Assembly (NCBI GenBank): GCA_964567295.1 | Contig: CAZMLU010000085.1 | Location: 1-5,481 of the forward strand | Direction: 5' to 3' | DNA: 5,481 nt | Source: SLJK01 sp964567295 | Lineage (GTDB): Bacteria; Bacillota; Dethiobacteria; DTU022; UBA8154 | In this document: piece by piece, positions 1-5,461 of the stretch | Layout: each line of letters starts with the position of its first letter | Numbering within the stretch: the first letter of the stretch is position 1 | Translations under genes and position numbers: made by a program | The notes under the pieces: generated by a model | Told to the model about the DNA's origin: nothing | Database searches by the model: none | What the model saw: only the letters and a program-made list of their open reading frames with translations

Positions 1-26
1 TTCCCTGTCATTAACTTCTTCGCCAA
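1..26 (-). CDS. 5' end of a gene leaving the window, possibly indolepyruvate:ferredoxin oxidoreductase alpha subunit
   Basis: Only the first eight codons are inside the window. Reading the minus strand from a TTG at 26-24 gives MAKKLMTG, with the ninth codon beginning AA (Asn or Lys). The start is chosen because GGGAGGA lies just upstream (complement of 34-40), eight bases from the TTG; the in-frame ATG at 11-9 is too far from it. IorA proteins commonly begin with a short basic stretch followed by LLTGNEAIARGA, so the visible residues fit that family. IorA is the thiamine-diphosphate subunit that, with IorB, converts aryl pyruvates to aryl-acetyl-CoA and reduces ferredoxin. It lies about 190 bp downstream of the dehydrogenase on the same strand. 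That a gene starts here is fairly well supported by the Shine-Dalgarno; its identity rests on eight residues and is tentative, so no symbol is assigned. Confidence 0.5.
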
Positions 27-33
27 ATCTTTG

Positions 34-40
34 TCCTCCC
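34..40 (-). promoter_or_regulatory. Ribosome binding site deciding a TTG start
   Basis: The minus strand reads GGGAGGA here, eight bases before the TTG at 26-24. It is the reason for calling a gene start at the very edge of the window and for preferring TTG to the later ATG. Confidence 0.55.
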
Positions 41-215
41 TTCAAGTAATAAAAACTTAGAAAGCCACTCAATCAAAATAACTAGTTTGAACATTCCGGC
101 ATTGTACTAACATCGTTAAATTGCCTTCTTAAACAAGGGCACCTAAATAATACTCAAGTGAGTCGCTGAATTGCTCTCCTTAATTCAAGCCATATATAGT
201 TTTAACCATTTATTT

Positions 216-1073
216 TTACTTGTTGTAATTATACCAACCGGCACCGCTTTTTCTTCCTAATCTGCCGGCCCTTATAAGCGCCTTAAGAGTTTGGGGGGGA
301 TTCCATCGAATATCTTTAAACTCTTCGTTAAGGTATTCGGCAACAAAATATCCAATATCGGTGCCGGTAAAATCATGTAGTTCAAAAGGACCCATAGGGT
401 GATTCAAACCTAACTTAACTGCCGTATCAATATCCTCCGGAGAGGCCACCCCCTCTTCCACAAGTTTAATAGCTTCAAGGTATTGCGCCATCATAACTCG
501 GTTGACAATGAAACCTGGGTAATCTTTTTTCACCTCGACAGAAACTTTACCCATTTTTTCAGCCACTGTGGAAATAACTTTCACGGTTTCGTCGCTAGTA
601 TAATAACCCCTTATTATCTCCACAAGTTTCATGATAGGGGGAGGATTGAAAAAATGCATGCCTGCTACCTTTTCTGGTCTCTCGGTGGCATTGGCCAATA
701 AAGTGATCGGCATGGAAGAGGTGTTGGTCACGAAGTAAGTTTCTGGCCTACAAATTGCTTCCAGCTGGCTGAAAGCCTTTTTCTTAAGCTCAAGTTCCTC
801 AATAATAACCTCTACAACCAGATCAGTGTCAGTAAAATCAGATACATCTGTACTTTTTTGGATACGACCCAGAATTTCTTCTTTTTGTTCTTCAGTAAGC
901 TTTCCCTTTTCAATACTCTTATCAAAAAAAGCTTCCATCCGGCTGAAACTCCTGTCTACAAACGACACTTCAATATCATTTAGCACTACCTGGAACCCGG
1001 CTTGTGCAGCAACCTGTGCTATGCCTCCACCCATGGAGCCTGCACCCATTACTCCAATTTTTCTTATTTCCAT
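216..1073 (-). CDS. hbd: 3-hydroxyacyl-CoA (3-hydroxybutyryl-CoA) dehydrogenase, NAD-dependent
   Basis: This 285-residue protein has the usual length of monofunctional 3-hydroxybutyryl-CoA dehydrogenases. It interconverts 3-hydroxyacyl-CoA and 3-oxoacyl-CoA in the cytoplasm, serving beta-oxidation or, in reverse, butyrate-type synthesis. The N-terminal Rossmann fold shows GAGSMGGGIAQ (residues 10-20) and the NAD-ribose aspartate D33. The catalytic set is visible by alignment to the family: S119 in NTSS, H140 in GMHFFNPPP, E152 in KLVEII and N191 in GFIVNR. The C-terminal dimerisation domain carries GLNHPMGPFELHDFTG and ends with the typical GRKSGAGWYNY. The family's Glu-Asn pair after the EVxxE segment is here E92-E93, a mild departure. 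ATG at 1073 is preceded by GGGGAGG with about ten bases of spacing, slightly long. It may be read together with the left-edge gene or separately, since the gap is about 190 bp. PaaH or a longer-chain enzyme are alternatives; substrate chain length cannot be read from sequence. Confidence 0.95.
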   Translation of the reverse strand: MEIRKIGVMGAGSMGGGIAQVAAQAGFQVVLNDIEVSFVDRSFSRMEAFFDKSIEKGKLTEEQKEEILGRIQKSTDVSDFTDTDLVVEVIIEELELKKKAFSQLEAICRPETYFVTNTSSMPITLLANATERPEKVAGMHFFNPPPIMKLVEIIRGYYTSDETVKVISTVAEKMGKVSVEVKKDYPGFIVNRVMMAQYLEAIKLVEEGVASPEDIDTAVKLGLNHPMGPFELHDFTGTDIGYFVAEYLNEEFKDIRWNPPQTLKALIRAGRLGRKSGAGWYNYNK

Positions 1074-1083
1074 TGCGATAAAA

Positions 1084-1090
1084 CCTCCCC
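1084..1090 (-). promoter_or_regulatory. Ribosome binding site of the hydroxyacyl-CoA dehydrogenase
   Basis: The minus strand reads GGGGAGG, ending ten bases before the ATG at 1073-1071. Spacing is a little longer than the optimum, but no other start codon fits better. Confidence 0.7.
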
Positions 1091-1232
1091 AATATATTAT
1101 GTATTTTCCACATATAAAAAAGCTTACAATTGGCCGTTCAAATACAACTTCTCAAAAGACCTGGTTTTAAAAAACTAATAATCTCATATGCTAATTGCCA
1201 TTCAAACACTTACAACAAAACTCCCCTAATCG

Positions 1233-1262
1233 ATTATATTAACCCCCTCAACAAAATATAAT
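1233..1262. repeat. AT-rich inverted repeat upstream of the dehydrogenase, overlapping TATAAT boxes
   Basis: ATTATATT (1233-1240) and AATATAAT (1255-1262) are perfect 8-base inverted copies around a 14-base spacer. Each arm contains a TATAAT, one on each strand (minus 1233-1238, plus 1257-1262). The minus-strand box could serve the dehydrogenase with a leader of about 150 bases, but no good -35 box sits 16-18 bases upstream. An operator or promoter region is plausible; chance is also possible in such AT-rich DNA. Confidence 0.25.
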
Positions 1263-1289
1263 TAACACTTTTGTAGGAACACTAAAAGG

Positions 1290-1520
1290 TTAATCTCTAG
1301 CAAAAAAGCTCGGGGAGTTTTTCCCGAGCTTTCCCAAAAAAGAATCTATAGAAAAAGGAAATGCTGCCAGTTTAAGCTTATCGCACACCTGCCTCACACC
1401 TAACGCTAATTTAAAAAGAGAGTGGCTAACAGGATATATCTTATTAATCCGATAACATTGGAAAAAATTCAGAACCATGTAAGCAGCATAATCTATTATG
1501 AGTTTGAAATAACCCTTCAT
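1290..1520 (-). CDS. Possible small ORF (76 aa), unrecognised; may instead be part of a small RNA
   Basis: From ATG at 1520 the minus strand encodes 76 residues beginning MKGYFKLIIDYAAYMVL. I recognise no family. The first third is hydrophobic and aromatic, the middle is basic (YRINKIYP, GVRQVCDKLKL) and the end is SPSFFARD. The start is favoured by GGGAGAGGTG four bases upstream (complement of 1525-1534); an earlier in-frame ATG at 1556 overlaps a TATAAT box and has no Shine-Dalgarno. A strong intrinsic terminator (1301-1332) covers the last codons and its U-run falls before the TAA at 1292-1290. Most transcripts would therefore end without a stop codon. That argues against a normal protein gene and for a remnant of a longer gene or a non-coding RNA of about 245 nt. 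Confidence 0.3.
   Translation of the reverse strand: MKGYFKLIIDYAAYMVLNFFQCYRINKIYPVSHSLFKLALGVRQVCDKLKLAAFPFSIDSFLGKLGKNSPSFFARD
1301..1332 (-). terminator. Intrinsic terminator of a minus-strand transcript
   Basis: AAAGCTCGGGGA (1305-1316) pairs with TTCCCGAGCTTT (1321-1332) around a GTTT loop; twelve pairs including one G-T. On the minus strand the stem runs straight into TTTTTTG, a classical terminator. On the plus strand it is followed by CCC and A residues, so it is one-directional. It ends a transcript coming from about 1550 and insulates the dehydrogenase downstream of it. Confidence 0.75.
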
Positions 1521-1524
1521 CAAG

Positions 1525-1534
1525 CACCTCTCCC
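1525..1534 (-). promoter_or_regulatory. Shine-Dalgarno before the small minus-strand ORF
   Basis: The minus strand reads GGGAGAGGTG, ending four bases before ATG 1520. It decides the internal start over the ATG at 1556. It could also be fortuitous if the transcript is non-coding. Confidence 0.45.
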
Positions 1535-1554
1535 ATATATAAAAAAACGACCCC

Positions 1555-1560
1555 ATTATA
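1555..1560 (-). promoter_or_regulatory. Candidate -10 box of the small minus-strand unit
   Basis: The minus strand reads a perfect TATAAT, which would start RNA near 1547, about 27 bases before the ATG at 1520. A TTGAAA lies upstream but only 11 bases away, too close for a normal -35; the hexamer at the right distance (GATTTC) is poor. The call rests on the -10 and the downstream layout of Shine-Dalgarno, ORF and terminator. Confidence 0.35.
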
Positions 1561-1845
1561 ACTTGCTAAGGTTTCAAGAAATCATATATTAAATTTATAT
1601 TCGTGAAACAAAGAAGATATTCCTGCTTAATAGTACGATTTCTATACATTTGAGAAAAAACAAATTCTTTTTTGCTATTACTTTTCTTTTTTCAATTTAT
1701 TAAGTAGAAGCAGGATCATATAGGTAAACGTCGAAATATAAGTTAATTGCTTTTCTGTTTTATCAGCATTAGCAGAGCATTCTTTCTTTAGTGCATATGC
1801 TTAAATAATTATCACTATTTTTCTATTGGGGGTGTTAACTTGCCC

Positions 1846-1874
1846 AAAGACTCATTTAGATATTATGGTAAAAT
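1846..1874 (+). promoter_or_regulatory. Candidate extended -10 promoter for the plus-strand acyl-CoA synthetase
   Basis: TGGTAAAAT (1866-1874) matches the extended -10 form TGnTATAAT with one change. The -35 position, 17 bases upstream, reads AAAGAC (1846-1851), a poor match. Transcription would start near 1881 and leave a leader of about 190 bases. Several other AT-rich hexamers exist, so this is one candidate only. Confidence 0.25.
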
Positions 1875-1932
1875 GGGGCTTATATATAGATTAAGCTTTT
1901 ATATTTAATTAAACTTGATATGCCAAAAAGTG

Positions 1933-1960
1933 TTTTAAACTGGTATGCTAACCTTTAAAA
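1933..1960. repeat. Imperfect inverted repeat, possible operator
   Basis: TTTTAAA (1933-1939) and TTTAAAA (1954-1960) are inverted copies, with a further inner GGT (1942-1944) and ACC (1951-1953) offset by two bases. The arm centres are about 21 bp apart, near two helical turns. It lies some 110 bp before the synthetase start and downstream of the candidate promoter, where a repressor site could act. AT-rich arms make chance a real alternative. Confidence 0.25.
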
Positions 1961-2058
1961 GAGGTATATTTATAGGAACTGTAGCACGGACGCCTCTATC
2001 ATCAAAATGTAACATTAATAATGATGGAGCTATCTTAATAAATTTACATATTTATTAC

Positions 2059-2065
2059 AGGAGGG
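2059..2065 (+). promoter_or_regulatory. Ribosome binding site of the plus-strand acyl-CoA synthetase
   Basis: AGGAGGG ends four bases before the ATG at 2070. It fixes this start over the in-frame ATG seven codons later, which has no such site. Confidence 0.8.
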
Positions 2066-2069
2066 TTTA

Positions 2070-3659
2070 ATGGTGACAATAAGTAAATGGATGCATGTCG
2101 GAACTGTTTTAAAGATGAATGCTTATAACTACCCTGAAAAACTTGGTTGTCAGGATAAGTACAAAAACTTCACTTTTAAGGAATGGAATGAGAGGTCATG
2201 CCGCCTCGCCAATGCTCTTAAAGACATGGGAGTAGGTTACGGGGAAAGGGTGGCTATTCTTTCCTTCAATCGCGTTGAATGGATGGATTGCTATGCTTCG
2301 TGTGCCAAGGGAGGACAAGTTGCTGTTCCAATTATGTTTCGTCTGGCACCTGCAGATTTCGAGTATATTATCAATCATGCTGAATGTAAAGCATTTATTG
2401 TGGAAGAACCCTTTATAGAAGTTGTAAATAGCGTTCGTGAAAATCTTGCTACGGTACCTGCAGATAACTTCATTTATCTGGGCGATGGAAAGGCTCCTGA
2501 GGGTTACCGCCATTATGAAGACGTTTTAAAAGAAAGTTCTCCCGATGAACCAGAGGTAATGGTAGATGCTCAAGATCCCTGGACCATCATGTACACATCG
2601 GGTACAACAGGAAAGCCCAAAGGGGTAGTGAGAAACCACGAAAGTTATATAGCGCAGTATTTGTTAAGTAATATCAACATGAACGTCCTTCCCACTGATA
2701 AGCCTATGCTGGTTATGCCTACTTGTCATGTCAATTCCATCTACTATTCTTTCGCCTATACTTACGTTTCTGCCCCCGTCATGATTTACAATATGGTTAA
2801 CTTTGATGCAGAAGATTTGCTTAAGACAATAGAAAAATACAGACCCACTTTCACTTCTTTAGTTCCAACACATTATGCTGTAATCCTGGGACTACCCGAT
2901 GAGGTGAAAAATAAATATGATGTAAGCAGTATGAGACAATTACTTATTTCTTCTGCTCCGGCTAGAAAAGACCTCAAAATAGCCATTATGGATTACTTTA
3001 AATCAGCAGAACTCTGGGAAGCTTATGGTTCTACCGAGGCAGCTTTGATAACATATCTTAGGCCGGAAGACCAGTTCCGTAAATTGGGATCGATCGGAAA
3101 AGAAGTATTCGGGATCGATAGAATTAAACTGCTGGACGAAGAAGGCAACGAGGTCCCCGACGGTGAAGTAGGAGAGCTATATACAAGGTCTCCAGGAACC
3201 TTTCAGGAATTTTGGAAAGATCCAGAAAAAACTAGGGAGGTTTTCCATGGAGAATGGTCTACTGCGGGTGACATGGGAAAAAGAGATGAAGACGGTTATT
3301 ATTTTCTGGTAGATCGCAAAAAAAATATGATTATTACCGGAGGAGAAAACGTCTATCCTTCTGAAGTGGAAGATGTTGTGGCCACTCATCCCGCTGTAAA
3401 AGAAGTGGCTGTAATTGGCATCCCCCATGAAAAATGGGGAGAAGCTATTAAGGCGATTATTGTTCTTAACCAGGGTTATGAATCCAGCGATGAGTTGGCT
3501 CAAGAGATCATGGCATTCACAAAGGACAAGATAGCCGGTTTTAAGCGTCCTAAATCTATAGATTTCATAAACGATGAAGAGATGCCCAGGACAGCAACAG
3601 GAAAAATTCTGCACCGTGTCCTTAGAGACAAGCACGGAAGTTGGAGCGAGGCTAACTAA
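2070..3659 (+). CDS. AMP-forming acyl-CoA synthetase (fatty or organic acid CoA ligase)
   Basis: This 529-residue protein belongs to the ANL adenylate-forming superfamily and should activate a carboxylic acid via an acyl-adenylate to acyl-CoA, using ATP and CoA, in the cytoplasm. All core motifs are intact and in order: the phosphate-binding YTSGTTGKPKG (175-185), the histidine of MPTCH (H220), YGSTEA (319-324), STAGD (397-401), the hinge region DRKKNMIITGGENVYP (415-430) and the catalytic lysine K512 in PRTATGKI. Length is typical for bacterial medium/long-chain or carnitine-type CoA ligases. The segment around MPTCHVNS vaguely recalls crotonobetaine/carnitine-CoA ligases, but substrate cannot be assigned. 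Translation ends with tandem stops (TAA TAA, 3657-3662), followed by a strong hairpin 35 bases later. It stands alone on the plus strand, facing the second synthetase. The long AT-rich upstream region suggests its own promoter and control. Confidence 0.95.
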   Translation: MVTISKWMHVGTVLKMNAYNYPEKLGCQDKYKNFTFKEWNERSCRLANALKDMGVGYGERVAILSFNRVEWMDCYASCAKGGQVAVPIMFRLAPADFEYIINHAECKAFIVEEPFIEVVNSVRENLATVPADNFIYLGDGKAPEGYRHYEDVLKESSPDEPEVMVDAQDPWTIMYTSGTTGKPKGVVRNHESYIAQYLLSNINMNVLPTDKPMLVMPTCHVNSIYYSFAYTYVSAPVMIYNMVNFDAEDLLKTIEKYRPTFTSLVPTHYAVILGLPDEVKNKYDVSSMRQLLISSAPARKDLKIAIMDYFKSAELWEAYGSTEAALITYLRPEDQFRKLGSIGKEVFGIDRIKLLDEEGNEVPDGEVGELYTRSPGTFQEFWKDPEKTREVFHGEWSTAGDMGKRDEDGYYFLVDRKKNMIITGGENVYPSEVEDVVATHPAVKEVAVIGIPHEKWGEAIKAIIVLNQGYESSDELAQEIMAFTKDKIAGFKRPKSIDFINDEEMPRTATGKILHRVLRDKHGSWSEAN

Positions 3660-3693
3660 TAACGAGGACGAAACTAATTCATATATAATTATC

Positions 3694-3742
3694 AAACTGC
3701 CCCGGGTTTTATGCTTTATAATGCATAAACCCGGGGCAGTTT
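3694..3742. terminator. Strong bidirectional terminator between the convergent synthetases
   Basis: AAACTGCCCCGGGTTT (3694-3709) and AAACCCGGGGCAGTTT (3727-3742) are perfect 16-base inverted copies. After a one-base bulge (T3710) the stem continues with ATGC/GCAT (3711-3714 and 3723-3726), leaving an 8-base loop. On the plus strand the stem ends in TTTT; on the minus strand it ends in TTT then GATAATT. It lies 35 bases after the plus-strand stop and 54 after the minus-strand stop, so it can end both transcripts. Confidence 0.85.
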
Positions 3743-3796
3743 TCATGTTAATAAAAAGCTCTTTGCCTAACTTAAAGAAATTTGTATTACCAATCT

Positions 3797-5377
3797 TTAT
3801 CGATCAATATATGTTTCGCGTATTTTAGGTTTATCAATCTTGCCAGTCACGTTTCGAAGGACCTCGGCAAAGACTATTTTTTCAGGCCACTTGAATTTGG
3901 CAAGTCCCTGCTCTTTCACCCAGTCCACGACCTCTTCCTCCGTCATGGTCTCACCGGGGTAGAGCTGTACGATAGCCATCGCTATTTCTACCAATCTTTC
4001 ATGTGGATAACCAATAACAGCTACATCAGCAATCTTTGGATTTTTTCTCAATACATCCTCAATCTCCGCGGGGAAAATATTCTCGCCACCTCGAATAATC
4101 AAATCCTTCTTGCGGTCAGCAATATAGATATACCCATCCTCGTCCATTCGTACCAGGTCGCCGGTTAGAAGCCACCCATCAACAATAGCCTTCGCAGTCA
4201 TTTCAGGGTTTTTAAAGTACTCCTTCATGTTCCTGTTCCCTTTCAAGGCCAGTTCACCTACTTCTCCAACGGGCACATCTTTTAGTGTCCCTTTTGAACT
4301 TGAGACCTCATCTACCACCCTCGCCAAAGTGTTAAATGTTGCTTTTCCGATAGAACCAGGCCTATCCAAAACATCTTCGTCGTAAAGGTTTAGAGTGCCA
4401 CCACCGCCGCCTTCGGTAATTCCATAAATATTACCCGTTTTAAAGGGGAAGATTTTTTTCATGTCCTCGTAAAGGGAAGAAGGCACAGGCTGGGCTCCAA
4501 TAAGAATGCTTCCGGTTACATGGGAAAAATCGTACTTACTGATATCAACCAACCCTTTTTCAACTGCATTAACCGAATCAGACATGGTAGGAACAGTAAC
4601 CCAACCGTTATTTACCTTTTCACTATGAATGGTGTCCAGCAAATAATGTGGTTCATTCAATTCCAGCAGGACAATAATTTTTCCGCCTGCCAAGTAACAT
4701 GGAAAAGAGAGGAAAAAACTTCCGCTGTGGTAAAAAGGATGCGGGGCCAAGTAAACCGTTTCATGTCCCTCGCTATAGGTTAAAGCGTTGCCAATACCAA
4801 TCTGGTAAAGGGTATCATGAGACTGACAAACAGGCTTGGGTGGTCCAGTTGTTCCCGAAGTAAACATCAACTCTGCGGGAGCTTCTGCTTCGACCTCTAC
4901 TAAAACGTCTTCCGCATCAGTACTTTTCATGATTTCTTTATAAGATACCATGTCTCCAGGCACATTATCACCGATACAAATATAAGAACCAATAGTTTTC
5001 ATTTCTTCTTGGATTGGTTGGACCTTAGGCAAGAACCCGTCGGCTAGAATAAAAGCCTTCGGATCACAGGCCTCTGCAGCATACTTAATATCACCACTGG
5101 CAAAACGGAAATTTAGCGGGACTGCAACTGCCCCAGCCCTAAGAATAGCGTGAAAAGTTACAACCCATTCCAGGCTGTTCATCTGTAAATGCATAACAAA
5201 GTCACCTTTTTGAATACCACAATTCTTTTGCAAGTAACTGGCAACTTTATTAGTCTCCTCGTTAAACTGTTTCCAGGTTAGAGACCTCCGTTGGTTTTGC
5301 GATGGGCGAAGTTCAACTAAAAACTCTTTATCGGGATACTTCTTGGCGTTTATAATACCATAAGTTCCAAAGTTCAT
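3797..5377 (-). CDS. AMP-forming acyl-CoA synthetase with altered AMP-binding motif
   Basis: This 526-residue ANL-superfamily ligase should form acyl-CoA from a carboxylic acid, ATP and CoA. Visible motifs are FTSGTTGPPKPV (172-183), the substrate-pocket histidine in HPFYHSGS (H217), YGITEG (318-323), LLTGD (403-407), the hinge stretch DRKKDLIIRGGENIFP (421-436) and the catalytic lysine K513 in NVTGKIDK. Two oddities stand out. The near-invariant glycine after PK in the phosphate-binding loop is proline (P182, codon CCT). YGITE runs directly into five glycines (323-327). The usual GE after the C-terminal HE segment is VE (V463-E464). The essential lysines and the TGD aspartate remain, so activity is likely. 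ATG at 5377 follows an excellent AAGAGGAGGT. It is clearly divergent from the convergent neighbour, so the two are not a recent duplication. Substrate is not assignable; fatty, branched or aryl acids are all possible. Confidence 0.93.
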   Translation of the reverse strand: MNFGTYGIINAKKYPDKEFLVELRPSQNQRRSLTWKQFNEETNKVASYLQKNCGIQKGDFVMHLQMNSLEWVVTFHAILRAGAVAVPLNFRFASGDIKYAAEACDPKAFILADGFLPKVQPIQEEMKTIGSYICIGDNVPGDMVSYKEIMKSTDAEDVLVEVEAEAPAELMFTSGTTGPPKPVCQSHDTLYQIGIGNALTYSEGHETVYLAPHPFYHSGSFFLSFPCYLAGGKIIVLLELNEPHYLLDTIHSEKVNNGWVTVPTMSDSVNAVEKGLVDISKYDFSHVTGSILIGAQPVPSSLYEDMKKIFPFKTGNIYGITEGGGGGTLNLYDEDVLDRPGSIGKATFNTLARVVDEVSSSKGTLKDVPVGEVGELALKGNRNMKEYFKNPEMTAKAIVDGWLLTGDLVRMDEDGYIYIADRKKDLIIRGGENIFPAEIEDVLRKNPKIADVAVIGYPHERLVEIAMAIVQLYPGETMTEEEVVDWVKEQGLAKFKWPEKIVFAEVLRNVTGKIDKPKIRETYIDR

Positions 5378-5382
5378 ATTTT

Positions 5383-5392
5383 ACCTCCTCTT
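5383..5392 (-). promoter_or_regulatory. Ribosome binding site of the minus-strand acyl-CoA synthetase
   Basis: The minus strand reads AAGAGGAGGT, a near-perfect anti-16S match, ending five bases before the ATG at 5377. It fixes the start. Confidence 0.85.
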
Positions 5393-5431
5393 GCATTATT
5401 ATTTTATTACAAAACAATAGTCCTCTCATTA

Positions 5432-5461
5432 CCCTCCCCGGGCATTTTGGGCCGGAGAGGG
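5432..5461. repeat. GC-rich hairpin in the leader of the minus-strand synthetase
   Basis: CCCTC (5432-5436) pairs with GAGGG (5457-5461), then after a C-A mismatch CCGG (5438-5441) pairs with CCGG (5452-5455), around a loop rich in T. It lies 54 bases upstream of the ATG. On the minus strand it is followed by AATGAGAGG, not a T-run, and on the plus strand by ATTCCTTTATT. It may end an upstream minus-strand gene beyond the window, or act in the leader of the synthetase. It is not a canonical intrinsic terminator in either direction. Confidence 0.45.

Larger units (their letters stand above)
1557..2069. other. AT-rich 513-bp intergenic region between divergent units
   Basis: No gene of useful length was found on either strand. 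The region is AT-rich with many stops in all frames. It contains candidate control signals for the plus-strand synthetase: an extended -10 (1866-1874), a GG-N10-GC site (1829-1843) and an imperfect inverted repeat (1933-1960). It also holds a 22-codon ORF starting TTG at 1840 behind GGGGGTG, an 8-base palindrome GCATATGC (1793-1800) and an 11-base palindrome CATTAATAATG (2013-2023). Its length suggests regulation or a decayed gene, but I recognise no protein remnant. Confidence 0.5.

Noticed and set aside
152..163. Palindrome ACTCAAGTGAGT before the left-edge gene
   Set aside because: Five-base arms are expected by chance in a gap of this size, and no promoter can be placed around it.
1122..1134. 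GG-N10-GC spacing on the minus strand upstream of the dehydrogenase, as for sigma-54
   Set aside because: Only GGC and GC match; the flanking bases of both elements disagree with the consensus.
826..1170. 114-codon plus-strand frame over the 5' part of the dehydrogenase
   Set aside because: Antisense to a clear gene, low-complexity product, and no convincing ribosome binding site.
2013..2023. CATTAATAATG palindrome just before the first synthetase
   Set aside because: Short and AT-rich; likely chance without a second copy or conservation data.
3177..3746. 189-codon open frame on the minus strand opposite the first synthetase
   Set aside because: It lies antisense to a strongly supported enzyme gene, its product has no recognisable domain, and it runs across the terminator. 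It is a shadow frame.
3574..3828. 84-codon plus-strand frame overlapping the end of the first synthetase
   Set aside because: Overlaps a real coding end in another frame and passes through the bidirectional hairpin; the product resembles no protein.
3782..4168. 128-codon plus-strand frame antisense to the second synthetase
   Set aside because: Opposite strand of a well-supported gene; no motif or start signal.
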